A stretch of 46,470 nucleotides of DNA from Treponema sp. (GCA_022510865.1 JAFLSQ010000016.1:269-46738), one strand, 5' to 3'; shown: positions 23,780-32,077, counted from the first letter of the stretch. Numbers and translations: made by a program. Notes: a model not told the origin generated them from the sequence alone.

Positions 23780-24259
23780 TCAGGCATCAATCCACACGCT
23801 GATTTCAGACCTGTCCGGCATCTCAAAGCGCGACTCGAATTTTGCGGCAAGATTATCGTCCACAAAATACGCGCTCACATTGCCCGCCTGAACCGCGCGG
23901 TTCCTGCGCTCGATGCATGAGCGCCACTTCTCATCGCTTATGCTGATGAAATGCATCTGGCAACCTATGCCCCGCGATGCGAAAAACTCCCGCGCGGCAT
24001 CTCGTCTCTCTCTGGTCCAGAAGCCCCAGTCAAGAACCACGCCGATTCCATACCCGGCAATCTCCGCGGATTTCTCCAGCAGGTACGCCTCGGTTTTTGC
24101 CGCCCACTCATCGTGACGCTCACCGGCGTAAAGCCCGAAAAGCGCGAGCATAATCTCATCGATTGACAAGAGCACCGCCCTGTGTTCCGCGCACAGTCTC
24201 CGCGCATAAGTCGTCTTGCCGCTGCAAATCTTTCCGCAAATCATAATGACCTCGGCCAT
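23780..24259 (-). CDS. P-loop small-molecule kinase/AAA-type ATPase
   Basis: 159 aa from ATG 24259 (GGAGG upstream; the ATG at 24271 overlaps that site). Walker A MICGKICSGKTTYARRL lies at the N-terminus. A DE pair in LLSIDEIMLAL and the DWGFWTRERRDAAREFF segment follow, typical of the zeta-toxin/Cpt-like or AAA_33 kinase families that phosphorylate small substrates. The Arg-rich lid ERRNRAV is visible. The substrate is unknown. It is the last gene of the minus-strand accessory run. Confidence 0.75.
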   Translation of the reverse strand: MAEVIMICGKICSGKTTYARRLCAEHRAVLLSIDEIMLALFGLYAGERHDEWAAKTEAYLLEKSAEIAGYGIGVVLDWGFWTRERRDAAREFFASRGIGCQMHFISISDEKWRSCIERRNRAVQAGNVSAYFVDDNLAAKFESRFEMPDRSEISVWIDA

Positions 24260-24311
24260 CAGAACCTCCAAAAATCAAAGAAAAATCCCGGGAAAGTCCA
24301 CGGGCATAAAA

Positions 24312-24728
24312 TCACGCCTGAAAAATCACGTCCCTGTAAAAATCCACCTGGCAGAGCATGTGTGCGATGTTGCAGTCGCCCGCAAAACGCGATGTATCGC
24401 AAAAATCACTTTGGCGGTCAATCCAGAAAAGCGGGTTCGCCTCCTCCCTGAGCGCGACCTCGCGGGAAAGCCTGCCCGCGAACACCTCAAGCTCGATTGC
24501 CGAAAGCTTATACTGAAAATCCATGACGTGGGTCAGGCGAATATCACAGGATGATATTCCGGTCTCCTCCAAAAGCTCACGGTACGCGGCATCAATCTCG
24601 CGCTCGCCGTCCTCAACTTTTCCGCCCACAAAATTAAGCTTGCCTGAATAAGGCGGTCTCGTCCGTCTGCACATCAGAACGCGCCTCTCGTCCGCTGAAT
24701 AAACGATGATAAGGTTGACTTTTCTCAC
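24312..24728 (-). CDS. Nudix hydrolase
   Basis: 138 aa from GTG 24728, chosen for its AGGAGGAG ribosome site; an in-frame Met at 24773 lacks one. The complete Nudix box GX5EX7REUXEEXGU is residues 36-58 (GKVEDGEREIDAAY then RELLEETGI). The early CRRTRPPYSGKLNFVGG resembles MutT/8-oxo-dGTP-type or ADP-ribose-type enzymes. It removes NMP-linked diphosphates, probably cleaning damaged nucleotides. Substrate not resolved. Near neighbours are a kinase and a GNAT enzyme. Confidence 0.88.
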   Translation of the reverse strand: MRKVNLIIVYSADERRVLMCRRTRPPYSGKLNFVGGKVEDGEREIDAAYRELLEETGISSCDIRLTHVMDFQYKLSAIELEVFAGRLSREVALREEANPLFWIDRQSDFCDTSRFAGDCNIAHMLCQVDFYRDVIFQA

Positions 24729-24808
24729 CTGCTCCTCCTGAAAATCCGCCGCATAATCCAAAAAACCGCGCAAAACTGCGGATTTTCATGCCGAATTCTA
24801 CTCAAAAA

Positions 24809-25273
24809 TCAGGTCTGCCGCAATGACATCACGTAAATCTGGCATGGATTTTTCCTGTCCCAAAAATCCGGGAGAACCTCGAATTCCTTGAAGCCCATGC
24901 TGACGTAAAATGCGTTCGTCTCATCATAGTCCTTGTATTCTCCCGCGCGCACGGTCTTGACCTGCATGAACGACCACCGCCCGGCGCGGGCAAAATCGCG
25001 GGCGCACTCAAAAAGCGCGCGTCCGAATCCGCGCCTGTGGTATTTTCTGAGCACGCCCATCACAGAAATCTCCACGGTATCCCTGCCCGTCTGATTCAGG
25101 CAGAGAAATCCCGCGGGATTGTCCTGCTCGAACGCGGCAAAGAAAATCATCTGCGCGCTGCGCTCAACGTAATCGTCAACCGCCTGCGGATTGCCGAACC
25201 AATCCGGCAAATCAGAGAGAATTTCCCTTGCAATCCGCCGCCTCTCATCCTGGTCAAAAATCTGCCTTACCAT
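24809..25273 (-). CDS. GNAT family N-acetyltransferase
   Basis: 154 aa. The acetyl-CoA motif A is visible as ISVMGVLRKYHRRGFGRALF (the R..G.G loop), followed by ARDFARAGRWSFMQVKTV and YVSMGFKEFEVLPDF, the standard GNAT C-terminal strands. The ligand is unknown; relatives act on amino groups of small molecules, peptides or antibiotics. AGGAG precedes the ATG. It stands in tandem with other stand-alone enzymes of the run. Confidence 0.88.
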   Translation of the reverse strand: MVRQIFDQDERRRIAREILSDLPDWFGNPQAVDDYVERSAQMIFFAAFEQDNPAGFLCLNQTGRDTVEISVMGVLRKYHRRGFGRALFECARDFARAGRWSFMQVKTVRAGEYKDYDETNAFYVSMGFKEFEVLPDFWDRKNPCQIYVMSLRQT

Positions 25274-25343
25274 TTTCTCTCCTTAAAAACGCCCGCTGTG
25301 CGATAAACTTTTGATTCCGTTCCCGCCGGAAAATCAGAATGCG

Positions 25344-26504
25344 TCATTGCCCGCGGTTGAAGTCCTCAAAGCGTCTGATTGTCCTGCCGAGCGCGTCCTG
25401 CAATTGGTCTGTCACGCGGACTGCGTCCTCGTACCACAAGTTCAGGACATTCAGACGCTGGAGCTTCCTGTCAAAAACCGCCTCGATTCTCCCGACAAGA
25501 CGCTCGCCGAATAAAACAGGAAGCACGTACCAGCCGAATTTCCTCCCGGAAGCGGGCGTGTAAATCTCCCATTTGTAGTCAAAATCAAAAAGCTCCTTAA
25601 TCATTATGCGGTCCCACATCATGCTGTCAAGCGGCGCAATCAGCTCGCATCGCGTCTCCTGAGGATTCTCCTGCCTGATTTTATCAAGATGATGCAAATC
25701 CTCGGCGCGGCAGTAAAGCGTCCGGCTCATGCCATCGACATCCACCGGAATGATTTTTTCTTCCGCGAGCAGGGCATCAAAAATCCCGTTTCTTTCCTTT
25801 GATTTTAACGCCGGAATTCCAAGCCACGCGTCCGACGCGCGATTCCACAAAAGCCCCACCGCCCCGATTCTTTGCAGCACGCGGCGCTTCTTGTGCTCAA
25901 AGTCATCCGGGCAGGGGTCGGGCGCGTCAAGAATATTTTTGGGGATGCACCGCTCCGCCAAATCATAATATTTGATGTTGCCGCGCTTGTGGTGCACGGC
26001 AAGCCGCCCCGCAAAATAAAGATGCTCAAGCGCGGCGCGTGAGAGTTTCGTGCTGCTCCAGTACCAGTCAACTTTCTGGGGAAGATTGAAATCGGCGGAG
26101 CACATCGGCCCCTGATTTTTTATCGTCTGAATTACCAGCGGCTCAATCCGCTCAATCTCGCCGCGGCTGCGCTCAAAGTCCCGGTGCATCTGCCGTGTCC
26201 GCGCAAAAATCGGATAGTTCTCCACAGGAATTATCGAAAGATTCTTGTCAAAATAATCCACCAGAAGCCGGTCGGAATAAAGCAGCTCATAGAGCATGGA
26301 TTTCCTGAAATTCCTGACGCGCGAATTCAGAACGATTTCCGGGCTTTTTCCGCAAACGTCAATCGGGTCAAACTGCACGCACGAGGCGTGGCGCACAAAA
26401 TCAAGCGCACCGCGTTTGCCCTCAAAACGGTGCGCTCCCCAAAGCCCCTGCACGCTCAGAATGAATTTTCTTGCCTCGCTTCTAGTGATTTTTATCCCCG
26501 TCAT
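25344..26504 (-). CDS. YcaQ/AlkX-like winged-helix DNA glycosylase
   Basis: 386 aa, the length of the HTH_42 (YcaQ/AlkZ) family. It starts with ITRSEARKFILSVQGLWG and has SCVQFDPIDVCGKSPE with the Q-phi-D catalytic motif at residues 44-46, which I recall as typical of the AlkX/YcaQ branch (AlkZ has Q-phi-Q). Later LIAPLDSMMWDRIMIKELFD and VLPVLFGERLVGRIEAVFDR match the family. These enzymes unhook interstrand crosslinks or remove bulky alkylated bases. With an AlkD-like gene in the same run, this suggests defence against alkylating natural products. AGGAG is present before the ATG. Confidence 0.85.
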   Translation of the reverse strand: MTGIKITRSEARKFILSVQGLWGAHRFEGKRGALDFVRHASCVQFDPIDVCGKSPEIVLNSRVRNFRKSMLYELLYSDRLLVDYFDKNLSIIPVENYPIFARTRQMHRDFERSRGEIERIEPLVIQTIKNQGPMCSADFNLPQKVDWYWSSTKLSRAALEHLYFAGRLAVHHKRGNIKYYDLAERCIPKNILDAPDPCPDDFEHKKRRVLQRIGAVGLLWNRASDAWLGIPALKSKERNGIFDALLAEEKIIPVDVDGMSRTLYCRAEDLHHLDKIRQENPQETRCELIAPLDSMMWDRIMIKELFDFDYKWEIYTPASGRKFGWYVLPVLFGERLVGRIEAVFDRKLQRLNVLNLWYEDAVRVTDQLQDALGRTIRRFEDFNRGQ

Positions 26505-26553
26505 CTTTTGCTCCTTAAGAAGTCCGCCTTAAATCCGCCTGCCAGAAAATCTG

Positions 26554-27054
26554 TCAATCAGCGTATTCCGTGCCGATGAAAAATTCAGTCCGCAGGCGAG
26601 AAAGCCTTGCCGCAACCGCATCAGATGCCGCAGAGAACTGATATGGATTGTAAAGGTAATGGCAGGCAACATCCGCGTCAACCAGAACCTCCGTGAGCGG
26701 CGGATGGCAGGACTCCTTGTCGCTGTGATTGTAAACCGCGCCGCAAATACTGTCGTGCTCATCCCCGCTGAAAAGATTCAGCGCACCAAGGATTTTGTCT
26801 GCCATCGCCGCGCTCTCATGCGCATGATTGTGACAGCCTGCGTTTTTGTACGCGGCAATGTCATGCAGCATCCCCGCGATTATCGCAAGCTCCGCGCTCA
26901 CATTTCTTTTCCGCGCGATAACGGCGCACATCTGAGACACCCCGTAAAGATGGACATAGGCGCAACGCCGGGCAACAAAATCCGTCATGCCAAGAAGAAT
27001 CTCGTCAACGCACGAGCGCACGGCCTCAATCCTGCTTCCTGCGATTTTCTGCAT
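26554..27054 (-). CDS. HD-domain phosphohydrolase
   Basis: 166 aa from ATG 27054 (GGGGGAG just upstream; another ATG at 27066 overlaps it). Metal-binding HD motif: HLYGVSQMCAVIARKRN (first His), AGMLHDIAAYKNAG (HD pair), HAHESAAMADKIL and VDADVACHYL (last Asp). HD hydrolases act on nucleotides, phosphates or cyclic dinucleotides; the substrate is unknown. It overlaps the decayed N-terminal fragment at 27026-27184 in another frame. Confidence 0.8.
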   Translation of the reverse strand: MQKIAGSRIEAVRSCVDEILLGMTDFVARRCAYVHLYGVSQMCAVIARKRNVSAELAIIAGMLHDIAAYKNAGCHNHAHESAAMADKILGALNLFSGDEHDSICGAVYNHSDKESCHPPLTEVLVDADVACHYLYNPYQFSAASDAVAARLSRLRTEFFIGTEYAD

Positions 27055-27184
27055 AATCTCCCCCATAAAAAAATCTGATTTTCCGGCTGCGGCGGGCTGT
27101 CAACGGGTCAAAGCGCGCAAGGTCAAGCGGTCTTGCGTTCCTGTGCATGAAAATTCGTGCTCTATCAAAAGTTGTCCCGGTCAT
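27026..27184 (-). pseudogene. Truncated N-terminus of a prenyltransferase-fold gene
   Basis: A 52-codon frame with good AAGGAG 7 nt before its ATG begins MTGTTFDRARIFMHRNARPL then DLARF. This matches the N-terminus of the protein at 16431-17354 (RRIFMRGARPLDYTRWKF) and then loses similarity and stops inside the HD gene. It is a truncated paralogue left between the DUF5680 and HD genes. Confidence 0.65.
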
Positions 27185-27195
27185 ATCCGCTCCTT

Positions 27196-28191
27196 TCAGC
27201 CGGTGATAAGCATTCCGTGAAAAACGGCCTCGTATATCACGGTGTTTTTAAAACTGATTTCCTCGCGTCCCTGAAACCAGCCGAAGTCTCCGCGCACCTC
27301 GCAGGAATAGTCATAAAATCCGTCTGAATAGCGCGGCGGCCCTCTGAACGGCATCCGCGCGTCCACATGGCAAAGCGCGTCTTTCAGAAAATCCCCGCTG
27401 AAACCATCGCCAAGAACGCGCCCCGCATAGTTCATGCTCCAGTGCGGTCTGCCGGAGACGTACAGAACCTCCTCGCCGGAGAACTTCTCGCCGCCCACAT
27501 AAGTGTCGTAATACAGAAAATCGCCCTCGGTGTACGAGAAATCGTGCGACAAAAGCCGCGATGAGAGGGTCGGACTGCCTTTTCCGGCGTAGGTTGATTT
27601 TTTTGCCCGGAGCAGGAAGTCAATCAGGCCGGTTCTCATAGATTCCGCGCGGCAATATTCAAGCACATCCGCGTCATCCCATACCTGCACCTCGATGTAG
27701 CGGTGCTTCGCCGCGGCATCCGCCAGAAAATCCTCCGGCGTGCCGTTGAAATCAGAGATTGCCTCCAGAAGCCCCGCCTTTGTCATCATGCGGAGCGTTC
27801 CGCGCTCCCTGAGCGTGGTCATGCTGTCACCAAAAGTAAAGCTGATTTGATTCCCGGGCACTACGTAAAGCGGAATTTTCGTGACGATTCCGTTGCCGAA
27901 CCAGTCATCAAGAAAATCGCTTCCTTGCAGCACGAACGAGAGCGGATGTTCCTGCACAGGACTGCCGCCCAAAGCCATGAACTGACTGCGCAGCGCCCTG
28001 TCTGTCTCCAGACGCGCGTAATAATAATTATCAAAATCCGCGAACCTGTGGAATGCCGTGTCACCCTTGTTTTGCTCCGCCATCTGACGCGCTAGCGCGA
28101 ACGCCCGGCTCTCTGGCAGACGCATTATGTTCATGAGCGGCATACAGCTGCGGTGGCAGTAGTTCACTATCAGCAAGTCTTTTTGTGTCAT
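27196..28191 (-). CDS. Two-domain protein ending in a DUF5680 domain
   Basis: 331 aa. The C-terminal ~150 residues fit DUF5680: DFLLRAKKSTYAGKGSPTLS, HDFSYTEGDFLYYDTYVGGE, GEEVLYVSGRPHWSMNYAGR, GDFGWFQGREEI. The N-terminal ~175 residues (NYCHRSCMPLMNIMRLPESR, SFVLQGSDFLDDWFGNGIV) look like a separate domain that I only know as hypothetical. It appears to be a natural fusion. Function unknown; no signal peptide. The ATG overlaps the TGA of the upstream VOC gene, implying coupled translation, and 11 bp after it lies the decayed prenyltransferase-fold fragment. Confidence 0.7.
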   Translation of the reverse strand: MTQKDLLIVNYCHRSCMPLMNIMRLPESRAFALARQMAEQNKGDTAFHRFADFDNYYYARLETDRALRSQFMALGGSPVQEHPLSFVLQGSDFLDDWFGNGIVTKIPLYVVPGNQISFTFGDSMTTLRERGTLRMMTKAGLLEAISDFNGTPEDFLADAAAKHRYIEVQVWDDADVLEYCRAESMRTGLIDFLLRAKKSTYAGKGSPTLSSRLLSHDFSYTEGDFLYYDTYVGGEKFSGEEVLYVSGRPHWSMNYAGRVLGDGFSGDFLKDALCHVDARMPFRGPPRYSDGFYDYSCEVRGDFGWFQGREEISFKNTVIYEAVFHGMLITG

Positions 28192-28637
28192 CAGCCCTCC
28201 CAGCTCTGCAGCTCGATGATGTTGCCCTCGCAGTCGGTGGCATAGACAAAGACCGCCCGCCTGCCGTCCTCGTACTGCGCGCGTACGACCTCGCCAATCT
28301 GACCGCCGCCGTGCTCGCGCACAAGGGCAAGCGTCCGCTCAACGTCATCAACCTCGAACGCAATGTGGGCAATCCCGCAAGTGTTGATTGTCCGCGCGGA
28401 TTCTTCCATAAAATCATACGAGAAAATCTCAAGGGTCGGATGATTCTCGCCGTAACCCGGAAGGCAAAGATGCTCGCCTGTGATGTGCGAGCCTTTGATT
28501 CCTGTGAGCGAATCAAGCCATCCGCCGCGCAAATCCCGCGTCTCGCCGATGCTCCTGCAATTGAAGACCGTCTTGTAAAAATCCACAAGTCTCTTAAAAT
28601 CCCTCGCGATGATGTTCGTGTGCACGTACCTGGTCAT
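28191..28637 (-). CDS. VOC (glyoxalase/dioxygenase superfamily) protein
   Basis: 148 aa from ATG 28637 (AAGGAGGAG upstream). Two beta-alpha-beta-beta-beta modules: TRYVHTNIIARDFKRLVDFY with HTNI metal His, then a GEHLCLPGYGENHPTLEIF strand, then INTCGIAHIAFEVDDVERTL and ATDCEGNIIELQSWE with the C-terminal Glu ligand. The His-Glu set suggests a metal centre as in glyoxalase I or lactoylglutathione lyase-like enzymes. Substrate unknown. It is translationally coupled to the DUF5680 gene (TGATGA overlap). Confidence 0.85.
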   Translation of the reverse strand: MTRYVHTNIIARDFKRLVDFYKTVFNCRSIGETRDLRGGWLDSLTGIKGSHITGEHLCLPGYGENHPTLEIFSYDFMEESARTINTCGIAHIAFEVDDVERTLALVREHGGGQIGEVVRAQYEDGRRAVFVYATDCEGNIIELQSWEG

Positions 28638-28797
28638 CTCTCCTCCTTGATTCCGCCGCGGCAAGAAAATCCGCAGCCCGCGCCGAATCTTTTTCTGATA
28701 AATATTCTGCCTGTGAGCATGATATATCCAGTATAGCCGCATTTCTCATAAAATGCGCCTCTTTTGAGCCGGGCGTGATGCATCAGAAGCAAATCCC

Positions 28798-28841
28798 GCG
28801 CAGAAAAATCCATGCGGATTGCAAGCCTTGGTCATAAAATC
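28798..28841. repeat. Short intergenic repeat, copy 1
   Basis: GCGCAGAAAAATCCA-N-GCGGATTGCA...GGTCATAAAATCC, also present at 29373-29417. Both lie between minus-strand genes and read, on the minus strand, like a decayed gene start (GGATTTTATGACC). Confidence 0.55.
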
Positions 28842-28882
28842 CGCATGAAATTCTGACCTGATTCCTGCGGAAAGCAAGGACA

Positions 28883-29332
28883 TCAGAGCGGCATCTCCAT
28901 CTCGCCCGAATCGCGGAAGCCCAGCCGCTCGTAAAGTCCGCGGGCCGCGAGCGACGGTTTGAGCCTGACGCTTCCGGCGTTTTTCTCCCTGAGCCAGCCG
29001 AGCACCGCCTCCACGATTTTTGTGGCATACCCGAGCCGCCGCTTTTCCGGCACACAGTACACGTCGATTACATAGCCGTATCTTGGATTCTTGAAAAAAC
29101 AGAACGGCACATCCTCTTTGATGACCGCGCCGCCGCACGCCACCGCCTCAGAATCATCATACGCGATGAAATGGCAGCATTTGTCCTCTTTGTACAGCTC
29201 CGCGTATGTGCGAAGAATTTTCTCCTGCGCGTTGTCCTGTAACAAAACATCGGAGCCAACCTCGCGGAACATCCGCATTTTCATCCCGACCACAGCCGGA
29301 AGATTCTCAAGCCCCGCCCTGATGATTTCCAT
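28883..29332 (-). CDS. GNAT family N-acetyltransferase
   Basis: 149 aa. Acetyl-CoA motif around IDVYCVPEKRRLGYATKIVE (R..G.A), preceded by the central strand AVACGGAVIKEDVPF and followed by GSVRLKPSLAARGLYERLGF. Typical stand-alone GNAT. AAGGAGG precedes the ATG. Substrate unknown; amino-acid or small-molecule N-acetylation is usual. It is separate from the GNAT at 24809, with little sequence similarity to it. Confidence 0.87.
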   Translation of the reverse strand: MEIIRAGLENLPAVVGMKMRMFREVGSDVLLQDNAQEKILRTYAELYKEDKCCHFIAYDDSEAVACGGAVIKEDVPFCFFKNPRYGYVIDVYCVPEKRRLGYATKIVEAVLGWLREKNAGSVRLKPSLAARGLYERLGFRDSGEMEMPL

Positions 29333-29372
29333 ACTTCCTCCTTAAAACCACGGATTTTTTTCCCGAAAAGCC

Positions 29373-29417
29373 GCGCAGAAAAATCCAGGCGGATTGCAGA
29401 GCCGCGGTCATAAAATC
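29373..29417. repeat. Short intergenic repeat, copy 2
   Basis: Partner of 28798-28841 in the same orientation, 575 bp away, matching in about four of five positions. The GNAT gene lies between the copies. Confidence 0.55.
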
Positions 29418-29459
29418 CATCGCCCGAATTCTCTCTCACGCGGATTTCCCCGCAAAATC

Positions 29460-30134
29460 CTACAATTCCATCAGAAACCTGCGTGTCGGCGCGTCGAATT
29501 TCTCAACCGCGTAGCGGAAGGCGGTTCTTGACATCCTGCCGCGCCGGGAAATCAGGTAGTCGCGCACGCCCTTGGAATCCACGGTGGACAGGCATTTGAG
29601 CATCCAGCCGCAGCCCTTTTGAACAAGGTCGCAGGAATCGCCAAGAAGCGCGTCCGAAATCTGGAACGGAAAAATTCCCGCAAAATCGTCACGGAGGATT
29701 GAGGGAATCAGGACGACTGCTGAGGCACGGCGCACCCAGAAATCACCGTCCTGCGTCCATTTCAGAACCTCGCCAAAAAGATTCCTGCGGCTCCTGACCA
29801 GCGCACCGAAAGCGTGAGTGCAGAAATCGTCGCAGTCGCCCCATCCGCGCACATATTTTTTGAGCCATCCGAAAAAAAGCGGATAAGTGCCTTCATCATA
29901 CTGACTGCGCACCCGCCACGCCCAGTCAAACGCGATTACACCGCATTCCCATGTGCGCCTCTCAAGAAGCGCATCGCAGAGAGAAAAAACGGCCGTCGCG
30001 CTCCGGTTCTCCAGTCCGCGCCACAATTTTCCGGAAAGCCGCCTTATATCCCCCGTGACGATGTGCTTTCCCGGCGCGGCATTCTCTGCCATCAGGTCAA
30101 GCGCGGCGCAAGCCTCCAGAACAACATCGCCCAT
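29460..30134 (-). CDS. AlkD-like DNA alkylation repair protein
   Basis: 224 aa from ATG 30134 (GGAGG upstream). HEAT-like helical repeats run throughout. Segments WGDCDDFCTHAFGALVRSRR and KWTQDGDFWVRRASAVVLIP resemble the WD..D and WVRR.A signatures of AlkD, which excises positively charged 3- and 7-alkyl purines without base flipping. The catalytic Asp and Arg positions appear present but alignment is by eye. With the YcaQ-like gene it suggests an alkylation-damage theme in this run. Confidence 0.75.
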   Translation of the reverse strand: MGDVVLEACAALDLMAENAAPGKHIVTGDIRRLSGKLWRGLENRSATAVFSLCDALLERRTWECGVIAFDWAWRVRSQYDEGTYPLFFGWLKKYVRGWGDCDDFCTHAFGALVRSRRNLFGEVLKWTQDGDFWVRRASAVVLIPSILRDDFAGIFPFQISDALLGDSCDLVQKGCGWMLKCLSTVDSKGVRDYLISRRGRMSRTAFRYAVEKFDAPTRRFLMEL

Positions 30135-30185
30135 AAATCCTCCATGATAGATATTTCCAGCAATCAAAAAACATCAAGTCTTTCA

Positions 30186-30821
30186 TCAATCCTCATTCAG
30201 AGCGTCCGCATTCTGATAGCCGCCCGTCACCTCAATCACATTGTTGTCTGGGTCGCGAATATGAAAATAGTGATATGTTGGATATGCCTCAAGGATTTCT
30301 GTCACCGCGCCGATTCCCAGGGCCTTGACGCGCTCGTGCTCCGCACGCAAATCCTCAACCCAGTAATTCTGCACGAATTTGTAGTCGCCATCAAGCGAAG
30401 TGCAGTGCCCCGCAAGATTGTCCTCGTTCATCAGCGAGATGCATTTATCATCGATATAAAATTCCACGAATTTGTTGCCGCTGCGGCAGCGGTCAGAGAC
30501 GCTTACTCCAAGGAATTTCTGGTAAAACATCACCGATTTCTCAAAATCCTTGACAACAAGATAGACGCTCCCAAGATGCAGCGGATTGGGCTTCTCGGCG
30601 GCCTTGCCGGTCTCGCGCAGCAAAATCGCGTCCGTTGAGACATTGAACAGTTCGCTCATGCGGATGATTTTGTCCACGTCCGGGACTGCCTGGGCAAGCT
30701 CCCACTTTGAGACGGACTGCCTTGAGACCTCAAGCATCTGCGCCAGCCTCTCCTGCGTCATCCCGCGTCCTGTGCGTAGTTTCTGGATTCTCTCTGCTAT
30801 GGTCATAAAATTCGCACTCAT
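30186..30821 (-). CDS. XRE regulator fused to a VOC domain
   Basis: 211 aa. N-terminal HTH_3 (ERIQKLRTGRGMTQERLAQM, SRQSVSKWELAQAVPDVDKI) covers residues ~5-65. The C-terminal ~130 residues are a VOC fold (GSVYLVVKDFEKSVMFYQKF, EFYIDDKCISLM, YHYFHIRDPDNNVIEVTGG). The VOC part probably senses a small molecule or antibiotic and sets DNA binding. Start at 30821 is preferred because TGCTATACT (30830-30838) ends 8 nt before it with no Shine-Dalgarno; an alternative Met at 30806 is also possible. It stands directly upstream of the AlkD-like gene. Confidence 0.8.
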   Translation of the reverse strand: MSANFMTIAERIQKLRTGRGMTQERLAQMLEVSRQSVSKWELAQAVPDVDKIIRMSELFNVSTDAILLRETGKAAEKPNPLHLGSVYLVVKDFEKSVMFYQKFLGVSVSDRCRSGNKFVEFYIDDKCISLMNEDNLAGHCTSLDGDYKFVQNYWVEDLRAEHERVKALGIGAVTEILEAYPTYHYFHIRDPDNNVIEVTGGYQNADALNED

Positions 30822-30829
30822 TTGCAGAA

Positions 30830-30838
30830 AGTATAGCA
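30830..30838 (-). promoter_or_regulatory. Extended -10 for the XRE-VOC gene
   Basis: Reverse-strand TGCTATACT ending 8 nt before the ATG; predicts a leaderless or near-leaderless mRNA. Confidence 0.5.
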
Positions 30839-30959
30839 AATCCGCATTTAAAATACTACCAATCCGACTAGGAATTTTCGCAACAGGCGGTTGCGCAGAA
30901 AGACAGAAAACAAATGTATATCATGCGGGAAAATCACGCGCGGATTTTTAAAACCCGGG

Positions 30960-31397
30960 TCAGGCTTTCGGTTTTATCGGGAAATAATAGTCCATCTGCT
31001 CATAGCCAAGCGTCCTCTGCGCCAGAGCAGACGTAATTATGTTGCCAAGCTGGGCGCGGGAATCGTCACGCACGAACCCGGAGCGGGCAAGAAAATCGTC
31101 CACCTGCGCGTCAAGCGCATCCCTGTCAGTGCTCTGGTCAATATCGGTGGCAACGGCATAAAGCCCGCCTTTAAAATCAACCACGGGAAATTGAGGCGGA
31201 ACGGTCATGCCATCCTCGTAGGCATAAAGCCAGACAAATCCGTCTCCCGCCCAGTATAAAAAATCCTTAGGAAACAGGCCGCGCCTCTGGGATGAGATGA
31301 ACGCGTCAAATTCATTGAACCGCTCGTCGCCGAACATTCCCGTCCCGGAAGAGACCATTTTGCAGTCAGGCATCTCAAGAATCCGTATTCCCTGCAT
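30960..31397 (-). CDS. Effector-binding (GyrI-like) domain protein
   Basis: 145 aa. RILEMPDCKMVSSGTGMFGD at the start and PVVDFKGGLYAVATDIDQ near the middle resemble stand-alone effector-binding domains of the AraC/GyrI-like (SHS2) superfamily. No DNA-binding part is present, so it would bind a ligand or sequester a compound. AAGGAGG is 6 nt before the ATG. It has a strong promoter of its own (31427-31455). Confidence 0.65.
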   Translation of the reverse strand: MQGIRILEMPDCKMVSSGTGMFGDERFNEFDAFISSQRRGLFPKDFLYWAGDGFVWLYAYEDGMTVPPQFPVVDFKGGLYAVATDIDQSTDRDALDAQVDDFLARSGFVRDDSRAQLGNIITSALAQRTLGYEQMDYYFPIKPKA

Positions 31398-31426
31398 TTC
31401 CGCCTCCTTCTGATTGTCTGACCAAG

Positions 31427-31455
31427 ATTATAATCCAAAAGCGACTGCCCTGCAA
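31427..31455 (-). promoter_or_regulatory. Promoter TTGCAG-N17-TATAAT
   Basis: Reverse-strand -35 TTGCAG (31450-31455) and consensus -10 TATAAT (31427-31432), 17-bp spacer, about 30 nt before the effector-binding gene. Confidence 0.65.
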
Positions 31456-31500
31456 TCCTGATTTGAATACCTGTGCTCCGCGAGCAATGACGACGTGACA

Positions 31501-31995
31501 TCACTCTCCCGCGCGATAATCCTGCGGATTCGGGAGGTCTATCTCCGGGTCTCCAATCTCCTCGTTGCCAAGATAGATTTTGTGCGCCCTGCCCTCGTGC
31601 AGAGCCATAATCTGCCGCCGCAGTTTTGACGGATAAAGCGGAAGATGATTCAGGCGGCTTATCTCAAGCCAGTCAAATCCTGTCTGGTTCGTGTCCTCGT
31701 GCAAATCAGGATTCTCAATCCTGCCGATGTAGTCGCAGAGAAAAACCAAATCCACGCGGTGAAAATCCTCGCCGTGCGCGCCCTCAATCACAAAAGCAAG
31801 GTCACGCACCTCCACGCGAACTCCCAGCTCCTCGGCAGACTCGCGGCAGGCGGCCTCAGGCAGAAGCTCGCCCGCATTCTGACCGCCCCCCGGCATGATG
31901 TACCACTCGTCCTTTCCGTCACTGATTCTGACAGCAAGCATCCTGCCGTCTCTGATTATCAGAGCCTTGGCCGCGTTCCTAATCAGCCTGCCCAC
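31501..31995 (-). CDS. Nudix hydrolase
   Basis: 164 aa from GTG 31995, chosen because AAGGAGG lies 5 nt upstream. Nudix box GX5EX7REUXEEXGU at residues 37-59 (GGQNAGELLPEAACRE then SAEELGV). Following strands VRDLAFVIEGAHGEDFHRVD and VFLCDYIGRIENPDL match NUDIX enzymes of the ADP-ribose/NADH pyrophosphatase-like group. Substrate unresolved. It is the second Nudix enzyme of the run. Confidence 0.88.
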   Translation of the reverse strand: MGRLIRNAAKALIIRDGRMLAVRISDGKDEWYIMPGGGQNAGELLPEAACRESAEELGVRVEVRDLAFVIEGAHGEDFHRVDLVFLCDYIGRIENPDLHEDTNQTGFDWLEISRLNHLPLYPSKLRRQIMALHEGRAHKIYLGNEEIGDPEIDLPNPQDYRAGE

Positions 31996-32077
31996 AAAAA
32001 CCTCCTTATATTTCTGGCGATGAATAACCGAGTTCTTGCCAAGCAAAAACTCTAAGCCAGGATGAGCAAGTCTATTC

